Shown one piece after another: positions 51,204-60,333 of a stretch of DNA of 64,000 bases (its first letter is position 1; each line of letters opens with the position of its first letter). Origin of the DNA: CAXBNB01 sp965267535 (GTDB lineage Bacteria; Bacteroidota; Bacteroidia; Cytophagales; Cyclobacteriaceae); contig OZ254082.1 in the NCBI GenBank assembly GCA_965267535.1, positions 62,001 through 126,000 on the forward strand. Direction: 5' to 3'. The notes below the pieces were generated by a model that was given only the letters and a program-made list of their open reading frames with translations, made no database searches and was not told where the DNA came from. A program made the translations under genes and the position numbers.

Positions 51204-51641
51204 GCGAAGTAGGAGAGTTGGCTAACGACATGACCTTCTTTTTTGTAATACCGGAATGTCATCCAGAGGCTTTAATAATTCTAAAAACAAGCCTTTGAGC
51301 AGCAGTAAGACTTAAAAATACGAGTATTTAAATCCATGTTATGAAGTAATAATATTTTCTACAAAATACCTATTACTGAGTCTTGTTTTTTATCTAAATA
51401 CTTGAAATAGTGATATTTGTACTTTTATTAAACATAAAACATAGCCTTTCTGATTTTTATTTTTCATTGATATTTTTTGCTATGTGTGTTGAAGTAGGGC
51501 TGTTACACACATGGAACCAGGAATGAGAAGCAGGGCGGTAGAGTCACTGTCGGCTTGAGCATTGGTAGGTGGGGGGGCTTTGTTTCTGATTGGCTGCAGC
51601 GGGCTTTTTCAACCAAATCATCTTAAAAACCAGGATGTAAC
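51204..51641. other. Intergenic region without genes, with two inverted repeats
   Basis: No open frame of coding quality was seen on either strand. Two inverted repeats stand out: AGTAATA/TATTACT at 51345-51377, and ATGTGTGT/ACACACAT at 51482-51512. A G-rich run (GGTGGGGGGG) lies near 51570. The minus-strand promoter of the small acidic protein should lie near 51150-51200, but no clear -7 box was found. Confidence 0.4.
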
Positions 51642-51683
51642 CAAAAAGAAAACCCCTCTGACAGGAGCACTGCCAGAGGGGTT
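51642..51683 (-). terminator. Rho-independent terminator after the metal-uptake operon
   Basis: On the minus strand AACCCCTCTG (from 51683) pairs with CAGAGGGGTT (to 51651), followed by TTTCTTTTTGG. It lies 28 bases after the lipoprotein stop at 51711 and ends the operon 55125-51711. Confidence 0.9.
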
Positions 51684-51710
51684 GGTTGTATTAAGTGGAT
51701 TTACTCTAAG

Positions 51711-52298
51711 TTAGTCGGCTATGGTTATAGCAAACTCAGGTACAGTTTCTATATCTGTTTCTCCACCGGCATTGGTGATATCGCCAGAGGCCACACCCTC
51801 AGCCGCTTTGTTGGGTTCATGGCGAAGGATTACCTTTAAAGTGCCGGAGCTTGCATCGCCGGTAGTAAAGGTGTTTTCCAGTCCGATAGGCTTTTGGTTA
51901 GCGTCTTTGTCGGTGTAGGCGCTGTGGGTCAGGTTGAGGTTTGCCGAAACCACGAAGAAAAATTGATGTTCTTCTGCTTCTTTTTCTATCTCCTCGGTGA
52001 TGTCTTCAGCGGGAGATTCTGATTCGTTAAGCAGTTCTAACGTAACCGTGTAGCTGGTATTGGCAGCCAGTGTGCCCCCTGTAACCTGCGGATTTTTAGG
52101 GCCGTCACCACCATCTTCATCGTAATACTTGAGCGTAACAGCAGAGCCGGTTTCCGGGGTAAATATCACATTCAGAGTAGTGATAAGCTCCTCTTCGTGC
52201 GGAGGCTCTACGGGCTCGTCATCGCCACAGCTAGCTAATACAAGGATGGCTAATAGAGATACAAAAGATGATTTTATGAATTTATCAAAAATGTTCAT
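51711..52298 (-). CDS. Small lipoprotein partner of the TonB receptor ('type 1 periplasmic-binding fold superfamily' annotation)
   Basis: A 195-residue lipoprotein (FVSLLAILVLASCGDDEP). Family features are EEELITTLNVIFTPETGS, VTLKYYDEDGGDGPKNPQVT, LNESESPAEDITEEIEKEAE, EHQFFFVVSANLNLTHSAYTD and GTLKVILRHEPNKAAEGV, then GGETDIE. This set recurs in Bacteroidota next to a TonB-dependent receptor. The acidic/His residues (EEHQFFF, RHEP) could bind a metal. It is ten bases downstream of the receptor, so it probably shuttles or senses the receptor's ligand. Metal binding is inference; no experiment is known to me. Confidence 0.78.
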   Translation of the reverse strand: MNIFDKFIKSSFVSLLAILVLASCGDDEPVEPPHEEELITTLNVIFTPETGSAVTLKYYDEDGGDGPKNPQVTGGTLAANTSYTVTLELLNESESPAEDITEEIEKEAEEHQFFFVVSANLNLTHSAYTDKDANQKPIGLENTFTTGDASSGTLKVILRHEPNKAAEGVASGDITNAGGETDIETVPEFAITIAD

Positions 52299-52307
52299 GG
52301 TTGTATT

Positions 52308-54686
52308 TTAAAAAGTATATAATAATCTAAGTGAAAAATTGATGCCAGTTTCGTCGGCATAATACCGAAACCTGTTCATGTAGTTGCGGTACGAAGTATT
52401 GAGTAGGTTTTCAATAGAAAAACCTACATTGAATTTGCTAAATTCCACTCCGGAATGAAAGTTTAACACAGTATATCCATCGGGAGCAGCCTTAAAATCA
52501 TAGATAGTAGAAGGGGGATCTTCCCCTTCTGCATGAATAAACACCTGAGGAGCTCTGCCTTGTTTTGCCACAGCCAGCACTTCGGCGGTGGTATACCAGG
52601 AAGCTTTTTTGTCTGGCGACTGAGTCCGGTAGGTTATACCGTGCCGCATGCGATTGGCAGGTACATTTATTAACACATCGTTGGCTTTGGTGTCGGTGGC
52701 ATGTAGCCAAGAGCCCTTGGCCTGATAGGCCCAGTGGCTGGTAAATTGGTAACCCACCGTAGCATCTACTCCAGCAAAGCGGGCATTGGTACGTGCATAT
52801 TGAAACACAGGAAACGCCCCCCTGATGGATAGCCGGGTGCCGGATGGCCTCAGGTAGATGTAGTTGTGAATCAGGTTGTAGTACCCACTGATTTCAGCGT
52901 GCCAGTTTTTTTGCTGGTGTGTTACCGTAGCAATGCTTTTGACCGCCTGCTCTGATGCAGGGTGAGTACGGAGAAGTTCGGGTGACAATACCCCCTGGCT
53001 GTACAGCAGCCCTTCTTCAATAGCAGCGGCACCATGGTGGAGGCCATTGCTAAACAACTCGCTAATGTGGGGCGGACGCCATGCTGAAGCAACATTGGCT
53101 TTGAGTTGCCAGTGTTCTCCAATATCTGCCTGCGCCCCTACCGAAGCGGTGATGTTGTGGAAGGTGTATTTTGGCGAGAGTAGTTCCCGCTCACTGTTAA
53201 ACACGAGAGGGTTTAAAGTACGCCAGTCGTATCGGATGCCTGCTTCGAGTTCCCAGTGCTGTTGCACATAGCGCTGAATGGCAAACAATCCCGCACCGTA
53301 GTTTTTGTAGTCGGGAATCAGAAAGCTGGCGTTAGTACCGGCGTTGTTCTTGTTGCGCTGATACGTGCTGCTGATACCGTATTCTCCTATCCACTTCTGT
53401 TGAAGTGTCTGTTCCAGAGCTAAGTCTAATGTGTGTGTGTAAATATCTAATGATATAGAAGGCTTGTTAAAATTGTTTCCTCTCCTCCTGTCGTACTCCT
53501 TTCTTTGGTTGGCCTGAAAAGCATATTGCCAGGTCAGTTGTGCATTTTTGGTGAGCTGTTTTTCTCCACTCAGCTTTACCAGGTCGTGCGCTATATCCTG
53601 TCGAGGGTGATCTATGGTGTAGGTAAAATCCTCGATAAACAATGGCTTGTCGCTATTGATAGCATTGATCAGATCCGATTGATTCCCTATGTGTGCACTA
53701 CGCATGATTCCGATGTTGGCACTGAAGTGACTGTAATAAGCATTGAGGCTGTAGGTAGGTCGAGTCACACCTGTAGCTATAGAAAAATTCAACTCCTCTA
53801 CACCGGTATTGGATAGGTTGTAGCGGGGAGCATGTGAATCGCCTGCTTTTTTTGCGGAAGCCTGCACACGCCACCCCCACCCGGAGTTGTAGCCCTTTTG
53901 CCAGGTAGATGCAAGTGTACCTTGCCTGTTGTTGGACTGAGCTACCCCTTGTACAGAGCCTCCAAACGCTTTGGTATGAGGGAGTGCAGCGGGCTCTACC
54001 AGCACAATGCCGCCAATTGCATCTGCTCCATAGCGTACTGTAGCAGCACCTTTTACTACCCGAAAAGAGGTGGCCGAGAAGGGGTCAATTTCGGGTGCGT
54101 GCTCTTGCCCCCATTGCTGACCTTCCTGCCGTACACCATTGTTCATGATCACTATTCTATTGCTATGCAACCCGTGAATTACGGGCTTGGATATAGTAGG
54201 TCCTGACTGCAAGCTATTTACACCGGTAATAGCCTCAAGCGTTGCTCCCAGCGTTTTGCCTTTAGCCTGACGGATGTCCTGATCAGACAGCTGCTCTGTG
54301 GTGACAGATGAACTTACCTTCTGAGCTTCTCCGGCCACAGTCACTTCCTGAAGCTGTTCGATGTGATGCTCTAAAGCAAAATTCACTGTACTGTGGTCTG
54401 ACAGAGTCACTGTTAGTGTTTTTGACTCACAACCCACGTGCCTGACTAATACGGTGTATTGTCCCTTGCATAGGTTTTGTAAAATATAGTGACCATTTGC
54501 ATCGGCTGTAGCGCCACGTTGTAACTCTGCGATGTAAACAGTAGCGTACTCCAGAGCACTTTGGTCATGCTCATCGGTTATTTTGCCCGACAGGGTATAG
54601 CTACATGTGGTAGATTGTGCTAAGGTTGCACAAGAAGCACACATCGCCATAGCCAATGTCAGCGCATAAGGATATATGCTTGCCAT
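52308..54686 (-). CDS. TonB-dependent receptor with carboxypeptidase-like N-terminal domain
   Basis: A 792-residue outer-membrane receptor that imports a ligand with energy from TonB. It has a signal peptide (LTLAMAMCASCATLAQS), a CarboxypepD_reg-like domain (YTLSGKITDEHDQSALEYAT, about 30-115) and a plug domain (TLGATLEAITGVNSLQSGPT, HSNRIVIMNNGVRQEGQQWG, VVKGAATVRYGADAIGG). A 22-strand barrel ends in GINFSLRLLYTF. The plug carries a Gln/His-rich loop (QQWGQEHAPEIDPF) like those of zinc/copper receptors in this phylum. With the His/Cys-rich protein upstream and the small lipoprotein downstream it looks like a metal uptake system, probably zinc or copper; the metal is inferred. Confidence 0.9.
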   Translation of the reverse strand: MASIYPYALTLAMAMCASCATLAQSTTCSYTLSGKITDEHDQSALEYATVYIAELQRGATADANGHYILQNLCKGQYTVLVRHVGCESKTLTVTLSDHSTVNFALEHHIEQLQEVTVAGEAQKVSSSVTTEQLSDQDIRQAKGKTLGATLEAITGVNSLQSGPTISKPVIHGLHSNRIVIMNNGVRQEGQQWGQEHAPEIDPFSATSFRVVKGAATVRYGADAIGGIVLVEPAALPHTKAFGGSVQGVAQSNNRQGTLASTWQKGYNSGWGWRVQASAKKAGDSHAPRYNLSNTGVEELNFSIATGVTRPTYSLNAYYSHFSANIGIMRSAHIGNQSDLINAINSDKPLFIEDFTYTIDHPRQDIAHDLVKLSGEKQLTKNAQLTWQYAFQANQRKEYDRRRGNNFNKPSISLDIYTHTLDLALEQTLQQKWIGEYGISSTYQRNKNNAGTNASFLIPDYKNYGAGLFAIQRYVQQHWELEAGIRYDWRTLNPLVFNSERELLSPKYTFHNITASVGAQADIGEHWQLKANVASAWRPPHISELFSNGLHHGAAAIEEGLLYSQGVLSPELLRTHPASEQAVKSIATVTHQQKNWHAEISGYYNLIHNYIYLRPSGTRLSIRGAFPVFQYARTNARFAGVDATVGYQFTSHWAYQAKGSWLHATDTKANDVLINVPANRMRHGITYRTQSPDKKASWYTTAEVLAVAKQGRAPQVFIHAEGEDPPSTIYDFKAAPDGYTVLNFHSGVEFSKFNVGFSIENLLNTSYRNYMNRFRYYADETGINFSLRLLYTF

Positions 54687-54750
54687 GATTTAGATATACT
54701 AGGCGTGAAAGGGAAGAATTTTCCCCAAAAGAAAAAAAGAAAAGGAGGAG

Positions 54751-55125
54751 TTAGGTCAGAGGAGAGCCCTTGTTGAGTACCTGTCCGGTAAGGGTATAAG
54801 TATACCTATTGGAATAATGTGTGTAGGTATTGGGTGTAGCAGTTACGTTTTTTTCACTCAGGTAGAGCGAAGAGTCCGGTGCAAGAGGAGTAAAACAGAA
54901 ATGGCAGAGAAAACAAAATTTGTGTTCCTTAGCCAGGTGTACCTGGTGGTCGCAGGCGTGGTGATTTTCAGAAGTAGTCTCTACCTCAACACTTACTACG
55001 GTTTCCGGATTGTCGTGACTGTGTAGTACATTGAATGGTACTACTGTAGCCAGAACCATAGCCAGCAACAGCCAGGCACTGACCTGAGAAAACCAACGCG
55101 ATATGTGAGTGTTGTCTTTTGCCAC
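54751..55125 (-). CDS. Small membrane-anchored His/Cys-rich protein
   Basis: A 124-residue protein that begins with GTG. It has a signal or anchor (SAWLLLAMVLATVVPFNVLH) followed by a metal-ligand-rich stretch: SHDNPETV, ENHHACDHQVHLAKEHKF and CFLCHFCF. This gives four Cys and about seven His within some 45 residues. A Ser/Thr/Tyr-rich tail follows. It is first in the operon with the TonB receptor (64 bases apart). A role as a periplasmic metal-binding or sensing protein is likely by composition. No named family. The GTG lies directly behind the -7 box of its promoter, so the mRNA has almost no leader. Confidence 0.75.
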   Translation of the reverse strand: MAKDNTHISRWFSQVSAWLLLAMVLATVVPFNVLHSHDNPETVVSVEVETTSENHHACDHQVHLAKEHKFCFLCHFCFTPLAPDSSLYLSEKNVTATPNTYTHYSNRYTYTLTGQVLNKGSPLT

Positions 55126-55126
55126 A

Positions 55127-55168
55127 GTGTTGCAAAATTAGGGAATAAATTTAATATCCTGCAACACC
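55127..55168 (-). promoter_or_regulatory. Promoter and inverted-repeat operator of the metal-uptake operon
   Basis: On the minus strand a TTG in GGTGTTGC, 21 bases, then TAATTTTG (55140-55133), an exact -7 match, and the GTG start begins seven bases later. GTGTTGCA occurs at 55127-55134 and its exact complement TGCAACAC at 55160-55167, so each arm covers one promoter box. This is the layout of a repressor site. Fur-family repressors bind TGCAAC-like half-sites in some bacteria, but the regulator is not identified here. Confidence 0.6.
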
Positions 55169-55212
55169 GGGCGATATGCACACAAGTCGTAATTAAAACG
55201 ACGTATCAGCAG

Positions 55213-55920
55213 TTAGATATCAGAGGCAGCAGGAGCTTTACTGCTGAGTGTGGTAATGGGTGTGAGTCGTATGTGCTTAAACTCTACTTCTGAGCCTTCT
55301 GCCTGGACGGCAATCTGACCTTGTGTAGCTGTAGCATTGTAGCCGTAGTTCACCAGATCGCCATTTACCCATACCTTTATTTTGTCATTGAGGCATTCTA
55401 TTACCATTCTGTTCCACTCGCCCAGTGGTTTTTCCGAACCATCGGTCAGGTTCATAATTCTGCGTTTTTTCCCTTCGGTAATGCCCCACTCTTCTTTTGG
55501 CCCACGGCGTTCGAGCATATTTTCGGTAGTTATATCCTCTACTATACACCAGAAGTCTCCTGCGTTTTCATGCTTCATTTGCACTTCTATGGATTTGGGA
55601 AACATTTTGTAAAGTGATCGTGGAGTAGATGCATGCACCAGTACTCCGCAGTTTCCGGGTTGATTGGCAAAGCGGTATACAACATCCAGCCTGTAGTTTT
55701 GGTACGACTGATCTGTAATGAGGTGTCCACCGGGCGTACCCATGCTTACCAGCTTTCCATCGCGCACCAGAAACGGGCTTTTGACGTCCGGGTTGTTGTC
55801 CATCTTTGGTACATCGGCGTGCCATCCGTCCAGGTTTTTACCATTGAACAACGCAGTGGTAGATTGTGACTGACAAGATAAGCAAGCCAGCAAACCGGCA
55901 ATGATAAAGGAGTATTTCAT
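55213..55920 (-). CDS. DUF1080 (3-keto-disaccharide hydrolase-like) lipoprotein, second copy
   Basis: A 235-residue lipoprotein (FIIAGLLACLSCQSQS) with the same fold as the first copy. Features are TTALFNGKNLDGWHADVPKM, FLVRDGKLVSMGTPGGHLIT, YQNYRLDVVYRFANQPGNCG, VLVHASTPRSLYKMFPKSIE and VEFKHIRLTPI. The ATG at 55920 is used; the frame is open 28 codons earlier, with hydrophobic residues but no better start. It is close to a Ycf48-like gene, but the pair has no clear common theme. The substrate is unknown. Confidence 0.88.
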   Translation of the reverse strand: MKYSFIIAGLLACLSCQSQSTTALFNGKNLDGWHADVPKMDNNPDVKSPFLVRDGKLVSMGTPGGHLITDQSYQNYRLDVVYRFANQPGNCGVLVHASTPRSLYKMFPKSIEVQMKHENAGDFWCIVEDITTENMLERRGPKEEWGITEGKKRRIMNLTDGSEKPLGEWNRMVIECLNDKIKVWVNGDLVNYGYNATATQGQIAVQAEGSEVEFKHIRLTPITTLSSKAPAASDI

Positions 55921-56015
55921 AGGTGTGATGTATAGTAAAAGTAAAAAACACCGTAATATATACCAGTGTAGTGAAATGGCAAAAGCTATAGGTAGGCGAT
56001 ACAACTATTAGAACC

Positions 56016-57047
56016 CTAAGGGGTAGAAAGTTGGATGCGTCCTATACGCCCGTTTCTGCCTGCAGCCCATACAGTTTGGCTTTTCTCATGTACATCCAAA
56101 GTGTGATATCCCTGACCGCTGATCGGCTGCCAGCTGTTGCCATCGTCGAAGGATATATTGGATCCCGATGGACCGGTAGCGATGATGGTATGGTGAAAAT
56201 ACCGTACGGCCGACCTGTAATCCATAGCAGTGTTGATCAGTTGCCAGGTGTAGCCTCCATCGTTGGTACGGATGATATTATTATGCCCTTCGTTTTCTTT
56301 GGTATAATCCCCTCCTACTGCTATGCCGGATTTTTTGTTTTTAAAAGCAACCGAAAAGATGCCTTGACTCGCCTGGCCTTGTATTATGGGAGTGTCAACG
56401 CTTTGCCATGCAATTTTACGGGTACTGGTGCGAAGTATGTGGCTGGCTGTTCCCCCTGTGCCTATCCAGACTGTATGGTTTTGTGCTGTCATTTGACTTC
56501 CGCTGGCAGCAAAAGCATACTCGCCATCTTGCACCACAGGACGCTGGTTAAAGGGCACTTCGCGCCAGGTTTTGCCACTGTTGCTGGTATACAGCAGATA
56601 CAAGCGCCCTCCTATGGGGTCGCCTTGCATAAAGCCGTCTTTTTTATTCCAAAAAGTAAGTGCATCGAAAAAACCTTCTTCTTCGGTGTTTTGAAATACC
56701 ACCTTCCAGGTTTTGCCTCCATCTGCTGTTCTGAAAATCTTAGAGCTTTTGCCTGTGCCTATACTTAGCGCCAGTGCTTCGTTGGCGTTGAATACTTCTA
56801 TGTCACGAAAATCCAGTGAGTCGGCATGTGGTATGCGGAAGTATGTCCATGTTTGCCCACCGTCGAGGGTTTTGGCTACAGTGCCGTTTGTGCCTGTTAC
56901 CCAGCACTCCTGATCAGATACAGCTGCAATTCCACGTAGCGATGCTTTTTTGTCTAACGAGAAGGTTTCCCAGGAGAGTAGATGCTGGCTGCTGGCTGTA
57001 CCGAAAGTACATAGTATGCAAGCCAGAAGGGTAGTCACTTTTCTCAT
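56016..57047 (-). CDS. Ycf48/sialidase-like beta-propeller protein with Asp-box repeats
   Basis: A 343-residue secreted protein (TTLLACILCTFGTASSQ) composed of propeller blades. Asp-box motifs recur: TLDGGQTWTYF, TADGGKTWKVV, TSNSGKTWREV, TNDGGYTWQLI and SFDDGNSWQPI. The spacing gives about six blades. Ycf48-like proteins help assembly of complexes, but many Bacteroidota members are secreted, with no known function. No type IX sorting domain was seen at the C-terminus. It is on the same strand as the DUF1080 gene, 95 bases upstream of it. Confidence 0.85.
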   Translation of the reverse strand: MRKVTTLLACILCTFGTASSQHLLSWETFSLDKKASLRGIAAVSDQECWVTGTNGTVAKTLDGGQTWTYFRIPHADSLDFRDIEVFNANEALALSIGTGKSSKIFRTADGGKTWKVVFQNTEEEGFFDALTFWNKKDGFMQGDPIGGRLYLLYTSNSGKTWREVPFNQRPVVQDGEYAFAASGSQMTAQNHTVWIGTGGTASHILRTSTRKIAWQSVDTPIIQGQASQGIFSVAFKNKKSGIAVGGDYTKENEGHNNIIRTNDGGYTWQLINTAMDYRSAVRYFHHTIIATGPSGSNISFDDGNSWQPISGQGYHTLDVHEKSQTVWAAGRNGRIGRIQLSTP

Positions 57048-57103
57048 ACCACTAAGGTATGCAAAGTGTGCCTTTTAAAGAAAAAGAGTAAGGCTGGCAG
57101 GGT

Positions 57104-57364
57104 TTATTTTACCTCTTCGTAATCCACAAAATCGCCTCCTTTGTAGTCTGATCCGGACGATTTGCTTTTACGTTGATCCGATGGGATGTAATCTATGTTT
57201 ACATTCCCATCGGATGGTTTTTTGTATTGCTTTTGAGAGTATGTTTGTCTTCCTCGTTGTTCTTGTTTTTTAATAAATCCTGAAAAAAACAAGCGCATGA
57301 AAAAGCCTCCTAGTTTTATAAAAACAAAGAATATGATGAATATGATTAATAGTACCTTTAACAT
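57104..57364 (-). CDS. DUF4834 family small membrane protein
   Basis: An 86-residue protein with one N-terminal membrane helix (VLLIIFIIFFVFIKLGGFFM), a short basic stretch and a polar cytoplasmic or periplasmic tail that ends with GGDFVDYEEVK. This is the DUF4834 pattern, which is confined to Bacteroidota. Role unknown. It is 13 bases downstream of carB on the same strand and probably co-transcribed, but a functional link is not evident. Confidence 0.85.
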   Translation of the reverse strand: MLKVLLIIFIIFFVFIKLGGFFMRLFFSGFIKKQEQRGRQTYSQKQYKKPSDGNVNIDYIPSDQRKSKSSGSDYKGGDFVDYEEVK

Positions 57365-57377
57365 ACTCTATGTGTAC

Positions 57378-60191
57378 TTATCGACTTAGGTATAGGTTAC
57401 GCTCACTGTATATTTTCATGAAGTAATCGTCCATGAGGTCATCGATAAAGTAGATGGATTCACCTGTAGATTTCATCTCAGGCCCGAGCTCCTTGTTTAC
57501 ATTCGGGAACTTGTGGAAAGAGAATACCGGCTCTTTGATGGCGTATCCTTTTTTGTAAGGTTTAAATTCAAAGTCTTTGACCTTCTTTTCACCCAACATC
57601 ACTTTGGTAGCGTAGTTTACGTAAGGCTCGCGGTATGCTTTGCATATAAATGGCACAGTACGCGATGCTCTCGGGTTAGCCTCGATGATATATACCTTGT
57701 CGTTTTTCACAGCAAACTGGATGTTGATCAAACCTACAGTATCCAGCGCTTTAGCGATTTTGTGAGTAAACTCTTCAATTTGACGGATAACGAGATCGCC
57801 GAGGTTGTAGGGAGGTAGCACGGCATAAGAGTCTCCCGAGTGGATACCCGCTGGCTCTATGTGCTGCATGATACCTATAATGTGCACGTCTTCACCGTCG
57901 CAGATAGCGTCTGCTTCTGCTTCTATGGCTCCCTCCAGAAAATGATCGAGCAGGATACGTCCGTCAGGTTTATCTTTCATCAGGTTGACTACATGCTCTT
58001 CCATTTCTTGCTCGTTGATCACGATTTTCATGCTTTGGCCACCCAATACATAACTAGGTCTTACCAGCAGTGGGAATCCGATTTCCTTGGATAGCTCCAG
58101 TGCCTGATCTGCATCTTCTACCGTGCCGTATGGCGGGTAAGGAATTTCGAGTTCTTTGAGCAAGTCTGAGAATCGCCCTCGGTCTTCGGCCAGGTCTAGT
58201 GCTTCGTAGCTTGTACCGATTACTTTAATGCCGTATCGGTTAAACTTTTCAGCCAGCTTGAGAGCTGTTTGCCCTCCTAGCTGTACGATTACTCCTTCGG
58301 GCTTTTCGTGTAATATGATGTCGTATATATGCTCCCAAAATACCGGTTCGAAGTACAGTTTGTCTGCAATATCAAAGTCGGTAGAAACGGTTTCGGGGTT
58401 ACAGTTGATCATGATGGTCTCATAGCCACATTCTTTGGCGGCCAGCACACCGTGCACACATGAGTAGTCGAATTCTATTCCCTGTCCGATTCTGTTAGGT
58501 CCTGACCCGAGTACGATAATTTTTTTCTTATCGGTAGCTATAGATTCGTTTTCTTCATCGAAAGAGGAGTAGTAGTAGGGCGTTTGAGCTTCAAATTCAG
58601 CCGCGCATGTGTCTACTAGTTTGTACACACGCTTGATACCCAGATCGTTTCGTTTGTTGTACACTTCGCTTTCGAGGCACTTGAGCAGGTGTGCGATTTG
58701 CCTGTCGGCATAACCCTTTTCTTTGGCTGTTTTCAGCAGTTGCTGTGGCAGGCTGTCGAGGGTGTGTTTTTCGATTTCCTTTTCCAGGAGAATCATCTCT
58801 TCTATTTGGTGCAGGAACCAATCGTCGATCTTAGTAAGTTTCTTGATGGTTTTGAATGGAATGCCCATCTTGAACGCATCGTAGATGTGGAAGAGTCTGT
58901 TCCAGCTGGGGTTTTCCAGACTGTAGAGTATTTCCTGTTGGTCTTGCAGTTCGCGACCATCAGCTCCTAGTCCGTTTCGCTTGATTTCCAGCGATTGGCA
59001 GGCCTTTTGGAGTGCTTCCTGGAAGTTTCTTCCAATACCCATGGCTTCTCCTACCGACTTCATTTGCAGGCCAAGTTTTCTGTCTGACCCCTGGAATTTG
59101 TCGAAGTTCCAACGTGGTATTTTTACGATCACATAGTCTAATGCAGGCTCGAAGAAGGCCGATGTAGTCTTTGTGATCTGGTTTTTCAATTCATCGAGGT
59201 TGTAGCCTATGGCAAGCTTTGCAGCGATTTTAGCGATAGGATACCCGGTGGCTTTGGATGCCAGAGCAGAAGAACGCGACACCCTTGGGTTGATCTCGAT
59301 TCCTATGATTTCATCTGTTTCAGGGTGTACGGAGAATTGTACGTTACATCCTCCTGCAAACTGACCAATGGCATTCATCATGCGCTTGGCAAGGTTACGC
59401 ATTTCCTGATATACTGTGTCGGGTAGTGTCATGGCAGGTGCTACTGTGATAGAATCACCTGTGTGCACACCCATGGGATCAAAGTTTTCGATCGAACATA
59501 CAATGATGATGTTGCCAATATTGTCGCGTAACAGCTCGAGTTCGTATTCTTTCCAGCCCAAAATACTTTGCTCTACCAATACTTCGTGTATGGGTGAAGC
59601 CTGAAGGCCGGCATTCAGTGCTTTGTCAAATTCTTCGGGTGAATTTACAAATCCACCACCATAACCACCCAGTGTGTAAGAAGGGCGGATTACAAGTGGG
59701 AAACCGATTTCCTGAGCGATTTCTTTTCCTTTGAGGAATGAGGTAGCGGTTTCGCCTTTGCAGACGTTTACTCCTATTTCCTGCATTTTCAGACGGAATT
59801 TCTCCCTGTCTTCGGTAGTCTCTATGGCGTTGATATCAACACCGATCATGCGTACGTTGTATTTTTCCCATATACCGGCCGCTTCACAGTCGATCGCCAG
59901 GTTGAGGGCAGTCTGACCCCCCATAGTGGGAAGCACAGCATCTATGTCGTGCAACTCCAGAATTTCCCTTATCGATTGTTTGGTCAGAGGTTTGAGATAA
60001 ACATTGTCAGCGGTCACACTATCGGTCATGATGGTAGCCGGGTTAGAATTGATCAGTGTCACTTCTATACCCTCTTCTCTGAGAGAGCGGGCTGCCTGAG
60101 AGCCGGAATAATCAAATTCACAAGCTTGACCTATGATGATAGGTCCGCTACCGATAATCAAAATGGACTTAATACTATTGTCTTTTGGCAT
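57378..60191 (-). CDS. carB: Carbamoyl-phosphate synthase large subunit
   Basis: CarB makes carbamoyl phosphate from bicarbonate, ammonia and ATP for pyrimidines and arginine. The 937-residue protein has two ATP-grasp halves: GSGPIIIGQACEFDYSGSQA and LGSGPNRIGQGIEFDYSCVH are the paired N-terminal motifs, with an oligomerisation part between. Both halves have the key motifs, such as FPLVIRPSYTLGGYGGGFVN and FPLLVRPSYVLGGQSMKIVI. It is shorter than the enteric form (about 1070). It stops after the second ATP-grasp half (KSTGESIYFIDDLMDDYF), so it lacks the C-terminal MGS-like regulatory domain that binds UMP/ornithine. The glutaminase subunit carA is not adjacent. Confidence 0.96.
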   Translation of the reverse strand: MPKDNSIKSILIIGSGPIIIGQACEFDYSGSQAARSLREEGIEVTLINSNPATIMTDSVTADNVYLKPLTKQSIREILELHDIDAVLPTMGGQTALNLAIDCEAAGIWEKYNVRMIGVDINAIETTEDREKFRLKMQEIGVNVCKGETATSFLKGKEIAQEIGFPLVIRPSYTLGGYGGGFVNSPEEFDKALNAGLQASPIHEVLVEQSILGWKEYELELLRDNIGNIIIVCSIENFDPMGVHTGDSITVAPAMTLPDTVYQEMRNLAKRMMNAIGQFAGGCNVQFSVHPETDEIIGIEINPRVSRSSALASKATGYPIAKIAAKLAIGYNLDELKNQITKTTSAFFEPALDYVIVKIPRWNFDKFQGSDRKLGLQMKSVGEAMGIGRNFQEALQKACQSLEIKRNGLGADGRELQDQQEILYSLENPSWNRLFHIYDAFKMGIPFKTIKKLTKIDDWFLHQIEEMILLEKEIEKHTLDSLPQQLLKTAKEKGYADRQIAHLLKCLESEVYNKRNDLGIKRVYKLVDTCAAEFEAQTPYYYSSFDEENESIATDKKKIIVLGSGPNRIGQGIEFDYSCVHGVLAAKECGYETIMINCNPETVSTDFDIADKLYFEPVFWEHIYDIILHEKPEGVIVQLGGQTALKLAEKFNRYGIKVIGTSYEALDLAEDRGRFSDLLKELEIPYPPYGTVEDADQALELSKEIGFPLLVRPSYVLGGQSMKIVINEQEMEEHVVNLMKDKPDGRILLDHFLEGAIEAEADAICDGEDVHIIGIMQHIEPAGIHSGDSYAVLPPYNLGDLVIRQIEEFTHKIAKALDTVGLINIQFAVKNDKVYIIEANPRASRTVPFICKAYREPYVNYATKVMLGEKKVKDFEFKPYKKGYAIKEPVFSFHKFPNVNKELGPEMKSTGESIYFIDDLMDDYFMKIYSERNLYLSR

Positions 60192-60223
60192 GGTTATCCT
60201 GTTGGGGGTGGTACAAATTGGCG

Positions 60224-60231
60224 CAAATTTA
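60224..60231 (-). promoter_or_regulatory. -7 promoter element for carB
   Basis: TAAATTTG on the minus strand is an exact match, 32 bases before the carB ATG. No TTG lies at the -33 distance, but the upstream sequence is AT-rich. Confidence 0.42.
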
Positions 60232-60333
60232 GAGTAGAAAGGATTAGATTAAAAGGTATTAAAAAATAATATTTCGATTTATCAGTTTATTCCTGAGGAG
60301 AAAGACTGTTTTGGGCTTTGAGATCGAAAGGAA

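Noticed and set aside
56031..56768. 245-codon open frame antisense to the Ycf48-like gene
   Set aside because: Opposite strand of a protein with clear repeated Asp-boxes; the frame follows from codon bias of the real gene.
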